Notes under the pieces: model-generated
The model's database searches: none
The model's input: the letters and a program-made list of their open reading frames with translations, nothing else
What the model was told of the DNA's origin: nothing
NCBI GenBank assembly: GCA_039933775.1
Contig: JBDTNK010000084.1
Span: forward strand, 1-7,665
Source of the DNA: JBDTNK01 sp039933775
Lineage (GTDB): Bacteria; Chloroflexota; Limnocylindria; QHBO01
Length of the DNA: 7,665 nt
Direction of reading: 5' to 3'
In this document: positions 1-5,975 of the stretch, piece by piece
Layout: every line of letters begins with the position of its first letter
How positions within the stretch are numbered: the stretch's first letter is position 1
Program-made: the position numbers and the translations under genes

Positions 1-1
1 C

Positions 2-91
2 AGCGACGCGCCGTCGCTCACCGTGATCGCCGACCAGGACGGCAACAGGGGAGTCCTCTGCGTCGCCGAGTCCCCCGCGACGGGCGACTGA
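2..91 (+). CDS. C-terminal end of an unidentified protein (partial)
   Basis: An open frame enters from the left edge and ends at TGA (89-91), giving 29 visible residues that end in VAESPATGD. The stretch reads like ordinary protein (TVIADQDGNRGVLCVAE) and is followed directly by a strong hairpin, as expected for the end of a transcription unit. Too little is visible to name a family. The 5' part lies outside the window. Confidence 0.5.
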   Translation, partial: SDAPSLTVIADQDGNRGVLCVAESPATGD

Positions 92-103
92 ACCGCCGAC
101 TCG

Positions 104-132
104 GGTGACCCGCGGCGTGGCCGCGGGTCACC
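104..132 (+). terminator. Perfect 12-bp hairpin after the partial gene
   Basis: GGTGACCCGCGG (104-115) pairs exactly with CCGCGGGTCACC (121-132) around the 5-base loop CGTGG. It lies 12 bases after the stop codon of the left-edge gene. No T-run follows, so it would be a GC-rich terminator of the kind common in high-GC bacteria. A palindromic operator is possible but less likely given its place just after a stop codon. Confidence 0.6.
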
Positions 133-185
133 TCGGTCCGCCTCATCAGCGCACGTGACAGTCGGTTGTCGGGTTCGCCACGCCG

Positions 186-893
186 GTGATGACACCGACC
201 GTCGTTTTCGTCTGCGAGCACGGCGCTGCGAAGAGTGGCTGGGAGGTGGCCGGCCCCAGGTCGCGCAGGTCTGCAACAGGCTGTGCGGTGCCGCACCGCC
301 GGGTTACTGGCTGTTGCCGCGTTTACAGGCTCCATCGGAGGCAGCGCCACACTTGCCGATGCGGTCCGATGCCCATTGGTCACATCCGCAGCTACGGATC
401 GAACCCCTACGCCGGGTACGACAAGGTCGACACCAATCCATTCCTGCTCGACGACTGGACACTGATCGACGGTCGCCTCAATCCGAAGGTCCGCATCGTC
501 GGCGTCGTCATCGGCGACGAGTCGGTCGCCTACGCGCTCCCCGCCCTGGCCGAGGTGGGCGTCGTCAACGACACCGTGGGCGATGAGCCCGTCGTGGTGC
601 TCTGGGTGCCGGGCACGGTGTCCGGGCTGGGAGCGGCGACGGTGGCCGGTGGCGAGGAGGTCGGCACGGCCGTGGTGCTCTCACGTCGAGCGGCGGATGG
701 ATCCGTCCTGGAATTCGAACCCGCGGGGAACGCCGGCATGCGCGACATCGCCACCGGATCGACCTGGTCCCTTAATGGAGAAGCGACCGATGGACCGATG
801 GCCGGCGAACGGCTGGAGCCGGTTCCCAATGACCAGCCCTTCTGGTTCGCCTGGGCAATCTTCCGCCCCGACACCGCCGTCTGGGAGCCATGA
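186..893 (+). CDS. DUF3179-family protein, C-terminal half only, with a foreign N-terminus
   Basis: This is one continuous frame of 235 codons, with GTG at 186 or ATG at 189 and TGA at 891-893. From about residue 64 to the end it matches the second half of DUF3179 proteins: GHIRSYGSNPYAGYD near residues 65-79, a middle part with VRIVGVVIGDESVAYALP, then ATGSTWSLNGEA, GPMAG and FWFAWAIFRPDT near 219-230. DUF3179 proteins are usually secreted or lipid-anchored, have two related halves and total about 300-400 residues. Here the first half and the signal peptide are missing. Residues 2-17 instead look like the start of a low-molecular-weight phosphatase, and residues 18-63 are Arg/Cys-rich and look non-coding. 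No clear ribosome binding site precedes 186. The gene is probably a truncated remnant. The DUF3179 call is fairly firm; a working product is doubtful. The function of DUF3179 is not established. Confidence 0.6.
   Translation: MMTPTVVFVCEHGAAKSGWEVAGPRSRRSATGCAVPHRRVTGCCRVYRLHRRQRHTCRCGPMPIGHIRSYGSNPYAGYDKVDTNPFLLDDWTLIDGRLNPKVRIVGVVIGDESVAYALPALAEVGVVNDTVGDEPVVVLWVPGTVSGLGAATVAGGEEVGTAVVLSRRAADGSVLEFEPAGNAGMRDIATGSTWSLNGEATDGPMAGERLEPVPNDQPFWFAWAIFRPDTAVWEP
189..236 (+). pseudogene. N-terminal fragment of a low-molecular-weight phosphatase / arsenate reductase-like gene
   Basis: The first 16 codons from ATG 189 read MTPTVVFVCEHGAAKS. This is the first beta strand and the Cys-containing anion-binding loop (C-E-H-G-A-A-K-S) that open the low-molecular-weight protein tyrosine phosphatase / ArsC fold. 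In that family the loop runs into a helix of roughly VLAAxxFNRLA type. Here the resemblance stops right after K-S, and none of the three frames downstream restores it. I read it as a gene start left by a deletion or recombination that joined it to the DUF3179 remnant. The match is short but the loop is distinctive. Confidence 0.5.
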
Positions 894-961
894 TCGACCG
901 CATTGGGCCAAACATGCGCCGGTGGATGATGCTCGTGCGCTCGCTTCGCGTGTTCGATCGG

Positions 962-979
962 GCCGCGTCTCGACGCGGC
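962..979. terminator. Hairpin between convergent genes
   Basis: GCCGCGT (962-968) pairs with ACGCGGC (973-979) around loop CTCG. It lies between the stop of the plus-strand DUF3179 frame (893) and the stop of the minus-strand acyltransferase (1083), where a bidirectional terminator would be expected. There is no T-run on either side. The remaining bases between 894 and 1082 show no convincing gene. An ATG at 890 overlaps the DUF3179 stop but its frame quickly becomes low-complexity. Confidence 0.3.
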
Positions 980-1082
980 ACCACGCAGCAGTATGCGCCC
1001 GGCGGTCGAGGCACAGGTCCGCCGAATCTTCGGGCCCCGGTGGAACCGGCGGGCGGTAGCCCAACAAATCGCGTTCGCGCGA

Positions 1083-1973
1083 TCAGTCAGTCCACCGGTC
1101 CCGGCGCACACGGTGAGGCAGCGCAGCGGAGACGGCACCGAAGGCGGGATCGATGACGAAGACGTAGTCGTCCCACATTCCATCGCGCTCGGGGCGGTAC
1201 CGGCGGGGAGCGACATGGTCAGGACCGAGCGCGATCTGCTTCATGGTCCGCTCGAGGTCGAGCATCGTCGCGGCCAGCTGGCGGCGGTCCAGGCCCGTTA
1301 CCTCGACAGGCGGCAGGATGGTTGCCGTGACCCGCTGGCCAAAACGGAGCCGCGGGCTGAACGGGTGCTCCCACACCCGGTGCGTCCCACTGATGACGAC
1401 CGGCAAGATCGACAACTCCAGGGCCTGCGCCATTCGCAGGGCGCCAGGTCGGAAGCCGATCTCGATGCCGAGCACCGAGCCCTGCGGAAAGACGGCGATG
1501 CTCTCTCCCCGTTGCACGGCACATTGGGCGTGGCGGAGCAGACGACGCGCCGGAACGCGGTTCCCATCGCCAGTCATCAGCTGGCCAGTCATGCGCAGAT
1601 AGGCGCCGACCACCGGCCACCACCGCAGCTCGTCGCGGGCGACGAACCGAAGGGGCAGCGGCAGGCGGAAGAGGACCAGCGGATCGGCGAGGCCATCGTG
1701 GAGGGCCATCACGAGGTAGGGGCGCGACGGATCGACGAGATGGCGGCCGCGGAGCGTGATCCGGAGCCGCAGGACCCGGGCAGCCGATCGGGCCCACACC
1801 TGCTCGGTGGCGTGGCGCGCGCGTGCCGATCCGAATCTCCCGATGAGCATCATCGGCCACGGCAGAATCCAGAGAAGGACCACCTGGCCGATACAGGCCA
1901 GCAACCAATCGGGCGTCCCGGCGACGGAGAACCAGCCTCCGGGCAGGCGTCGCACCCGTCGGCCGGCCGTCAC
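1083..1973 (-). CDS. 1-acyl-sn-glycerol-3-phosphate acyltransferase family protein (PlsC-like)
   Basis: This protein of 296 residues belongs to the PlsC (LPLAT) family, which transfers an acyl chain to a glycerophospholipid precursor at the inner face of the membrane. A hydrophobic segment near residues 23-44 (LLACIGQVVLLWILPWPMML) could hold it there. The catalytic HX4D motif is HDGLAD at about 92-97. Motif III reads FPQGS at about 162-166, with Gln where Glu is usual. ILPVVISGTHR near 189-199 fits motif IV. The frame is open further upstream, but GTG at 1973 is preferred: it overlaps the stop of the SRPBCC gene as GTGA, and the upstream extension is basic and low-complexity. No ribosome binding site precedes the GTG, so translation probably depends on ribosomes finishing the upstream gene. 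The acyl acceptor cannot be told from sequence. Confidence 0.82.
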   Translation of the reverse strand: MTAGRRVRRLPGGWFSVAGTPDWLLACIGQVVLLWILPWPMMLIGRFGSARARHATEQVWARSAARVLRLRITLRGRHLVDPSRPYLVMALHDGLADPLVLFRLPLPLRFVARDELRWWPVVGAYLRMTGQLMTGDGNRVPARRLLRHAQCAVQRGESIAVFPQGSVLGIEIGFRPGALRMAQALELSILPVVISGTHRVWEHPFSPRLRFGQRVTATILPPVEVTGLDRRQLAATMLDLERTMKQIALGPDHVAPRRYRPERDGMWDDYVFVIDPAFGAVSAALPHRVRRDRWTD

Positions 1974-2389
1974 GCCGCGTCGGGACGGCGATAGCGGCGC
2001 GATCGCACGGCTCGGGCTTCGGCGGCAACCTTGAGCGCGCGCAGCTGTCGCCGCATGAAGCGGTCGTAGGCCGGGACGGCGACCCATTGCGCGATAAGGT
2101 CGCCCACGATCGCTCGGTCGCTGCCGACGGTTCCAAAGTAGCGGACCAGTGTCAGATGCGGCTCGACCAGGTCGACGGCTAGGGTCTCGCGCACATGCTC
2201 CATCGGTTCCTCGCGCACCTCGTACGCGATCCTATCCGGCGGGTAGAGGCAAACGCGCTCAAGCATGACGAGCTCCGTGACCACTGCCGGCGTCCGATAC
2301 CGAACCAGCCGGGTGTCCCCGTCACGCTCGAGGACCTCCGAGCTGTGGGGCGGCGATCCAGGCAGCACGCCCCCCGTCGCCGCGGCCAT
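1970..2389 (-). CDS. SRPBCC-family protein (START-like fold), 5' end disrupted
   Basis: The 139 codons from ATG 2389 to TGA 1970 encode an SRPBCC-like small hydrophobic-ligand-binding protein. The pattern includes VLERDGDTRLVRYRTP, VYPP-like CLYPPDRIAYEV, and a C-terminal amphipathic helix (AVPAYDRFMRRQLRALKVAAE). The family's usual first strand, of the form ISVDIAAPRGLVFEM, is encoded in the same frame upstream of this ATG (2387-2431). That upstream part is cut off from the nearest in-frame ATG (2443) by a TGA at 2435-2437. The real gene therefore either starts at a non-standard codon, is a nonsense or frameshift mutant, or contains a sequence error. Its stop overlaps the start of the PlsC-like gene, so the two form a coupled pair, perhaps lipid-related. 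The ligand is unknown. Confidence 0.7.
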   Translation of the reverse strand: MAAATGGVLPGSPPHSSEVLERDGDTRLVRYRTPAVVTELVMLERVCLYPPDRIAYEVREEPMEHVRETLAVDLVEPHLTLVRYFGTVGSDRAIVGDLIAQWVAVPAYDRFMRRQLRALKVAAEARAVRSRRYRRPDAA

Positions 2390-2443
2390 CTCGAAGACCA
2401 GCCCCCGCGGCGCAGCGATGTCGACGCTGATCGGTCAGGTCAT
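2390..2443 (-). pseudogene. Coding-like 5' extension of the SRPBCC gene containing an in-frame TGA
   Basis: In frame with the SRPBCC protein, the codons read ATG ACC TGA and then PISVDIAAPRGLVFE leading into the annotated Met. The alternation of beta-strand residues followed by APR-x-VFEM is the classic SRPBCC N-terminus, so this stretch was or is coding. An alternative upstream ATG at 2453 lies in another frame (MRIHDLT) and would need a one-base shift to join. Confidence 0.5.
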
Positions 2444-2741
2444 GGATTCGCATGACGGCGACGGTAGCCGATCGACCGGCCTGTGGCTGTAAGGGCTGTC
2501 ACGGCACCAGCGGTGCTCGGCGGTCGCAGGTCAGGTCAGGTGGTCGGACGTCTGATCGCTCGGCTCGGAGGGGAGCGTTTGCTTGACAGCCCGCGGGGTG
2601 GGGCAACTTCAAGCCGGGACTGCAGTCGTGGCATCCCCAAATGGTCAGGCCACCTCATCGGGCAGGTACTCGACCGGGCAGACAGCTGCGGTCACGGTTC
2701 CGGCATCGACCCACGCATCGAGCCGATCGCGCCAGACGAAG
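2444..2741. other. Gene-poor spacer between the membrane operon and the SRPBCC gene
   Basis: No convincing complete gene is visible on either strand. On the minus strand, directly after the stop of the 121-residue membrane protein, a shifted frame has a short protein-like run (FVWRDRLDAWVDAGTV, then CPVEYLPDEVA before a TGA) at about 2650-2740. It has no start codon and may be a gene remnant. GGTCAGG-type words recur at about 2433, 2529 and 2643. I could not pick out a promoter for the SRPBCC gene. Confidence 0.3.
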
Positions 2742-3107
2742 CTATTCCGTGGCGAAGACCGTGAAGATCGGTGGGAAGGTCAGGGCGAAGCCGAGAGCCA
2801 GCAGGACCGCGCTCACGATCAGCACGCTGCGGAGGTTGACCTCACGGCCACGCCAGGCGAGGCCGAGCGCAACGAAGCTGACGATGTACGCGAGCGTCCC
2901 GCTGATCACCTTGCCGGACAGCGGCCCGACGCCGGTGCCGAGGCCGAAGTTCTTGGCAAAGTCCCAGAACGCAGTCTGGCCCTCGACCGGCGGAAACGCC
3001 TCGTGCAGCGTCACCGTCAACCCCAGCACGAAGGCGCCGATGCCGGCGGCCAAGAAGGCTGCCGCGGCCGGGCCGTTGGGCTTGACGTCGAGCTCTTGGG
3101 TCGTCAT
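2742..3107 (-). CDS. Small membrane protein of unknown function, second gene of a two-gene operon
   Basis: The protein has 121 residues with three predicted membrane helices at about 14-36, 62-84 and 93-118. After a short polar N-terminus the first helix runs AAGIGAFVLGLTVTLHEA and contains His35. A glycine-rich loop, GLGTGVGPLSGKV, leads into helix 2. The protein ends TFPPIFTVFATE. The start is firm: a strong AGGAAGGGA ribosome binding site sits 8 bases upstream. The gene follows its partner by 15 bases. I recall similar unnamed small membrane proteins from high-GC bacteria but cannot attach a function. A place in a respiratory or transport complex is a guess based only on the paired membrane genes and the conserved-looking GVGPLSGK loop. 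Confidence 0.75.
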   Translation of the reverse strand: MTTQELDVKPNGPAAAAFLAAGIGAFVLGLTVTLHEAFPPVEGQTAFWDFAKNFGLGTGVGPLSGKVISGTLAYIVSFVALGLAWRGREVNLRSVLIVSAVLLALGFALTFPPIFTVFATE

Positions 3108-3115
3108 CGCGAATG

Positions 3116-3124
3116 TCCCTTCCT
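3116..3124 (-). promoter_or_regulatory. Strong ribosome binding site overlapping the upstream stop codon
   Basis: On the minus strand AGGAAGGGA precedes the ATG at 3107 by 8 bases and shares bases with the TAG stop of the 177-residue membrane gene (3123-3125). Ribosomes ending the first gene would cover the start site of the second, which implies translational coupling. Confidence 0.7.
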
Positions 3125-3656
3125 AGTAGATCGGTGCAGCCTTGGTGATAAACGCGCCGAACGCGCCGGCGATGCCCGCGGCCACGAACGCCAGGGTGAA
3201 GTACACAAGCAGCGGACGGCGCCACTCGCCGCGGCGGGCGAGCTGCACGCCGTAGTACAGGATCACGAAGGCGACGGACGTGGCTAGCATCGGCGCGATC
3301 CAGGCGACATGCTCCTTCCATTCCATCCCGAATGTATGCCACGCCGAGGTGGCAGGCTCGGAGAGCAGCAGCAAGCGCGGGAAGGCGGTGAGGTCGGTCG
3401 TTCCTTCCGACGGCATGGCCCGATACCAGGGATACACGATCCAGGTGCCGGTCAGGACGGTGAGCCAGGCGACGATGGCCATTGCCCATCCGCCGACCAG
3501 CATGCGTGGCAACCGCTCGGCGACGCCCTCGCTGGTTAGCAGCCGCTCACGCAGGCTGTAGATGCCCACGAAGCCACCGCTAAAAGCCAGCAGAAAGAGC
3601 GTGCCCAAGATCAGACCGTGGACGACCGCCCAGAACTCTCGGTCAGTGAGTGACAT
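3123..3656 (-). CDS. Four-helix membrane protein of unknown function, first gene of a two-gene operon
   Basis: The protein has 177 residues with predicted helices at about 9-33, 52-76, 117-140 and 148-171. Three histidines stand out: His13 near the start of helix 1 (FWAVVHG), and His107 and His116 in the segment SAWHTFGMEWKEHVAW just before helix 3. Helix 2 ends in an aromatic-rich TGTWIVYPWYRA. Membrane histidines near aromatic residues could bind heme or a metal, as in small cytochrome b-like subunits, but no established heme motif is present. The start at ATG 3656 is supported by a GAGAGG ribosome binding site 5 bases upstream. The gene is tightly linked to the 121-residue membrane gene, so the two probably form one complex. 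I do not recognise the family by name. Confidence 0.75.
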   Translation of the reverse strand: MSLTDREFWAVVHGLILGTLFLLAFSGGFVGIYSLRERLLTSEGVAERLPRMLVGGWAMAIVAWLTVLTGTWIVYPWYRAMPSEGTTDLTAFPRLLLLSEPATSAWHTFGMEWKEHVAWIAPMLATSVAFVILYYGVQLARRGEWRRPLLVYFTLAFVAAGIAGAFGAFITKAAPIY

Positions 3657-3661
3657 GCGAA

Positions 3662-3667
3662 CCTCTC
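3662..3667 (-). promoter_or_regulatory. Ribosome binding site of the 177-residue membrane gene
   Basis: GAGAGG on the minus strand lies 5 bases before ATG 3656 and fixes that start. The 150-bp gap from here to the methyltransferase stop must hold any promoter of the membrane operon. I see only weak -35/-10 candidates there. Confidence 0.55.
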
Positions 3668-3810
3668 AACGAGCTACTGCTTCGATGCCACCGTATCGAT
3701 TGACCGACGAGGCCGGCTGAGCCAAACGGCCTGTTTCGCGAGGTGCCAACCGCCCCTTCCGTCGTCGCCTGCCGCTCGGAGACATCGTCGGTCTGGAAGA
3801 TCGGAGTGCG

Positions 3811-4860
3811 CTAGACCGGTGCCACCCGTTCCGCGACCTGCAGCCCGAAGCCCCCGCCCGGAACAAGCGAGATCGATTTGAGCGGCAAGAGCCCCGCTTC
3901 GACCTGCCACGACCGCATCTCGTCGAACGACCAGAGTCCCGATTCGCTCGTCAACGCGAAGTAGAGGTCGAAGAACGCTCCCTGCTGCCCTCCCTTGCCG
4001 GGCGATCGAGGGCGCAGCGCGTCCCCGATCACCAGGTAGCCGCCCGGGCGCAGTGCGCGTGCCGCGCTGCGGACGAGAAGCCGATTGGTCGCCTCATCGA
4101 AGTGATGGACCAGACTGAAGGCCATGATCAGGTCGTACGCGGTGTCGCCGAGGTCGTCGGTCAACGCGTTGCCCGCCCTGAGAACCACCCGGTCCCCCAT
4201 CCCCTCCCGCTCCAAGAGGGGAGCGGCGTGCTCTACCGCCTGCGGCAGGTCGAGCACCGTGGCTCGCAGTCCGGGGTGGCGCCGGCAGAGCGCCACGGAG
4301 AAATAGCCGTGCGAGCCCCCGATGTCGAGCATCTCTCGCGCGCCGGCCGGAACCGGTACCCGCCGGGCAAGCAGCCCGGCAAGCGGATTGGCCTGCGCGC
4401 GCATGCCGCGCTGATAGGCGCGCCAGTCATCGGTGGACATTGACCCGTGGACGTCGAGCGGCCTGCCGTCGCGCACGAACGACTCCATCTGGTCGATCCA
4501 ACTCCACTCGAGCTCCTTCATGAGGATCAATTCTCGAATCGAGCCGGGGGTATCGGCCAGCAGCCAGCGGCGCACGTGAGGAGCGAGCCGGTAGATGCCG
4601 TCTCGATAGCGTAGGTACCGCATGGTGACGAGCAAGTTCAGCAGCTTTCCGGTGGCGCGCTCATTGGTCCCGCAGGCTTCCGCCACCGCCTTCGCCGAAC
4701 CGGCTCCCTCACTGATCGCGTCGAAGATCCCCAGCCGCGTCGCGGTCAACACCGCCCTGGAGTAGACCGGGGCATACCCCTCGAGCATCGCGATCGGCAC
4801 AATCCCCGAGGCCAGCACGGCGCTCTCGAGCGGGTTCTCCGCCATCAGTCCCACGCGCAT
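3811..4860 (-). CDS. SAM-dependent O-methyltransferase, family 2 (acetylserotonin/hydroxyneurosporene type)
   Basis: The protein has 349 residues, a normal length for this family, which moves a methyl group from S-adenosylmethionine to a hydroxyl on a small, often aromatic or polyketide-like, substrate. Residues ~25-100 form the winged-helix dimerisation domain (PVYSRAVLTATRLGIFDAIS, then TNERATGKLLNLLVTMRYL). The catalytic domain has SAM motif I LDIGGSHGYFSVAL (178-191), the acidic end of strand 2 at LDLP (203-206), AGNALTDDLG (229-238), and SLVHHFD (249-255), where this family usually carries its catalytic His. LRPGGYLVIGD (270-280) is the post-motif. ATG 4860 is chosen because of a strong AGAGAGGTG site just upstream; Met6 is an alternative. 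It is a single gene with its own ribosome binding site. No biosynthetic neighbours are visible, so the substrate is unknown. Confidence 0.85.
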   Translation of the reverse strand: MRVGLMAENPLESAVLASGIVPIAMLEGYAPVYSRAVLTATRLGIFDAISEGAGSAKAVAEACGTNERATGKLLNLLVTMRYLRYRDGIYRLAPHVRRWLLADTPGSIRELILMKELEWSWIDQMESFVRDGRPLDVHGSMSTDDWRAYQRGMRAQANPLAGLLARRVPVPAGAREMLDIGGSHGYFSVALCRRHPGLRATVLDLPQAVEHAAPLLEREGMGDRVVLRAGNALTDDLGDTAYDLIMAFSLVHHFDEATNRLLVRSAARALRPGGYLVIGDALRPRSPGKGGQQGAFFDLYFALTSESGLWSFDEMRSWQVEAGLLPLKSISLVPGGGFGLQVAERVAPV

Positions 4861-4864
4861 GAAT

Positions 4865-4873
4865 CACCTCTCT
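4865..4873 (-). promoter_or_regulatory. Ribosome binding site of the O-methyltransferase
   Basis: AGAGAGGTG on the minus strand ends 4 bases before ATG 4860, with the GAGG core about 7 bases away. It supports Met1 rather than Met6. The rest of the 173-bp gap (4861-5033) holds no gene that I can support. Confidence 0.6.
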
Positions 4874-5033
4874 CTGCAGCCTGCGGCTGGGGTGACCGTA
4901 ACCGCCGCCGGAACTGGGCAAGACTCCCCGATGAAAAAGGCCATGCTACGCTAGCCGCAGAGCACGGCCCAAAGTCAGGATCGTCATGAGACACAAGGGA
5001 CAGGCTCGACGAGGGCCGCCTGGTTCCGCACCC

Positions 5034-5780
5034 TCACATCGTGTGGCGCGCCTGCGCGATCGTCCAGCGATTGCCCTCCGGGTCGTCGACGACGTACGCA
5101 CGGTACCCGTGCTGGTGGATCGGCTCGACGATCGTGGCGCCCTTTGCCCGCGCGTTAGCGAAGTGGGCGTCGAGGTCGTCAACGAAAACTCACGGCACGT
5201 GGGTCTTCGGACCGTCCGCACCAGCGACGCCGTCCCGCTTGAAGACCATGAGCGAGCAGTTCCCGATCCGAAACTCGGTCCAATCGCTCCGCTCGTCGCC
5301 CGGCTTCGGCAAGTCGCCCGCTGGCTCGAAGCCGAATGCCTCGGACAGCCAGCACGCAGCAGTGCCTGGCCTGTCGTAGTACACCGCGAGGGCAAGCCGG
5401 TCCGTGTCGCGCAGCTCGTGGGGCACCCGATCGCGCTTCGCACACCATGCCCCGAACCATGGCGGCGTCATGCGCACGACGGCGGTACCGCCGGCAGCCT
5501 TCCCGCCGGCCGCGATGGTCGCCTCGACGCGCACCCGCGTGCCGTGCCCGACGGCGCGGAAACGCACCTCGATCCGCACGTCGTCGACGGAGCTCACCCA
5601 CGCCAGCCGCACCCCCGGTTCCCAGGTGGTAATCCTCGCTAGCTCGAGCGCGTCACCGCTCGCCTCGTGCGCGCCGCTGGCGCGGCGCCGTCCGGCCAGC
5701 CCCAGTTCACAAACTGAGGTCCACCAACGCGGGTCGGATCCCCGACCAAGCGATCCATCGGGGCGCCGAGAAAAGCGCAA
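5034..5780 (-). pseudogene. SRPBCC-VOC fusion protein interrupted by an in-frame TGA
   Basis: One frame runs from about 5780 to a TGA at 5034-5036, broken only by TGA at 5190-5192. The first part is an SRPBCC (AHSA1-like) domain: DPRWWTSVCELG, LARITTWEPGVRLAW, VRIEVRF, GTRVRVEATI and MTPPWFGAWC. It runs directly into a VOC/glyoxalase-like domain: AVYYDRPGTAACWLSEAFGF, then EFRIGNCSLMVFK and KTHVP. After the TGA the same frame continues VFVDDLDAHFANARAKGATI, then YRAYVVDDPEGNRWTIAQARHTM, which is the normal second half of a VOC domain. VOC proteins often have Trp, or another residue, at this spot before VFVDDLD, so a TGG-to-TGA change explains the break. The start is uncertain: only TTG 5780 is available, with no ribosome binding site, and the usual first SRPBCC strand is not found, so the 5' end may also be damaged. 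Without read-through the product would stop at residue 196 with half a VOC domain. Confidence 0.7.
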
Positions 5781-5975
5781 ACGACGGAACCACGCGGGTC
5801 AACGAGAAACCCGCTTGACGCCGGTCGCCGGCGAGATCCGCGGGCCATGCGCAGGGAAAGGTCACAATCACCTTGTAGATCCCGGTGCTCATGCCGACCT
5901 CGCAAGAACCAGCGTCAACCAAAGGGCGTAACCGTTGAGGCTCTGCCAGAAGCCGTGCGAGTCCCAAAGGGTTGC
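5781..5975 (-). other. Degenerate stretch between two broken genes
   Basis: No frame is convincing over its full length. On the minus strand, one frame after the stop of the small broken gene reads ATLWDSHGFWQSLNGYA and ends at a TGA that overlaps an ATG (ATGA, near 5891). That ATG begins MSTGIYKVIVTFPC before its frame loses protein character. These look like pieces of decayed genes, possibly the tail of the small gene and the missing start of the SRPBCC-VOC gene, but no single-base correction joins them. Confidence 0.3.

Noticed and set aside
890..1156. Possible small plus-strand gene starting at the ATGA overlap with the DUF3179 stop
   Set aside because: The first ~30 residues look possible, but the rest is Gly/Pro/Arg-rich low complexity and runs into the acyltransferase on the other strand.
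530..1216. Minus-strand frame opposite the DUF3179 remnant
   Set aside because: It has Ser/Pro/Arg-rich low-complexity translation, and the plus strand carries recognisable DUF3179 sequence.
993..1994. Long plus-strand open frame (333 codons)
   Set aside because: It lies opposite the acyltransferase, which has clear family motifs. The plus-strand translation is Arg/Gln/His-rich and without domain features.
1219..2136. Second long minus-strand frame over the acyltransferase
   Set aside because: It is a shadow frame rich in Pro, Arg and Ala; the family motifs lie in the 1083-1973 frame.
2583..3287. Plus-strand frame opposite the membrane pair
   Set aside because: It has charged, Gln/Arg/Glu-rich translation typical of an antisense shadow of hydrophobic genes.
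5150..5192. Selenocysteine insertion at TGA 5190
   Set aside because: I see no SECIS-like hairpin directly after the TGA on the minus strand, and VOC proteins are not known for selenocysteine at this place.
4946..5443. Minus-strand Ser/Thr/Arg-rich frame in the VOC region
   Set aside because: The VOC signal (VFVDDLDAHFA and following) is in another minus-strand frame.
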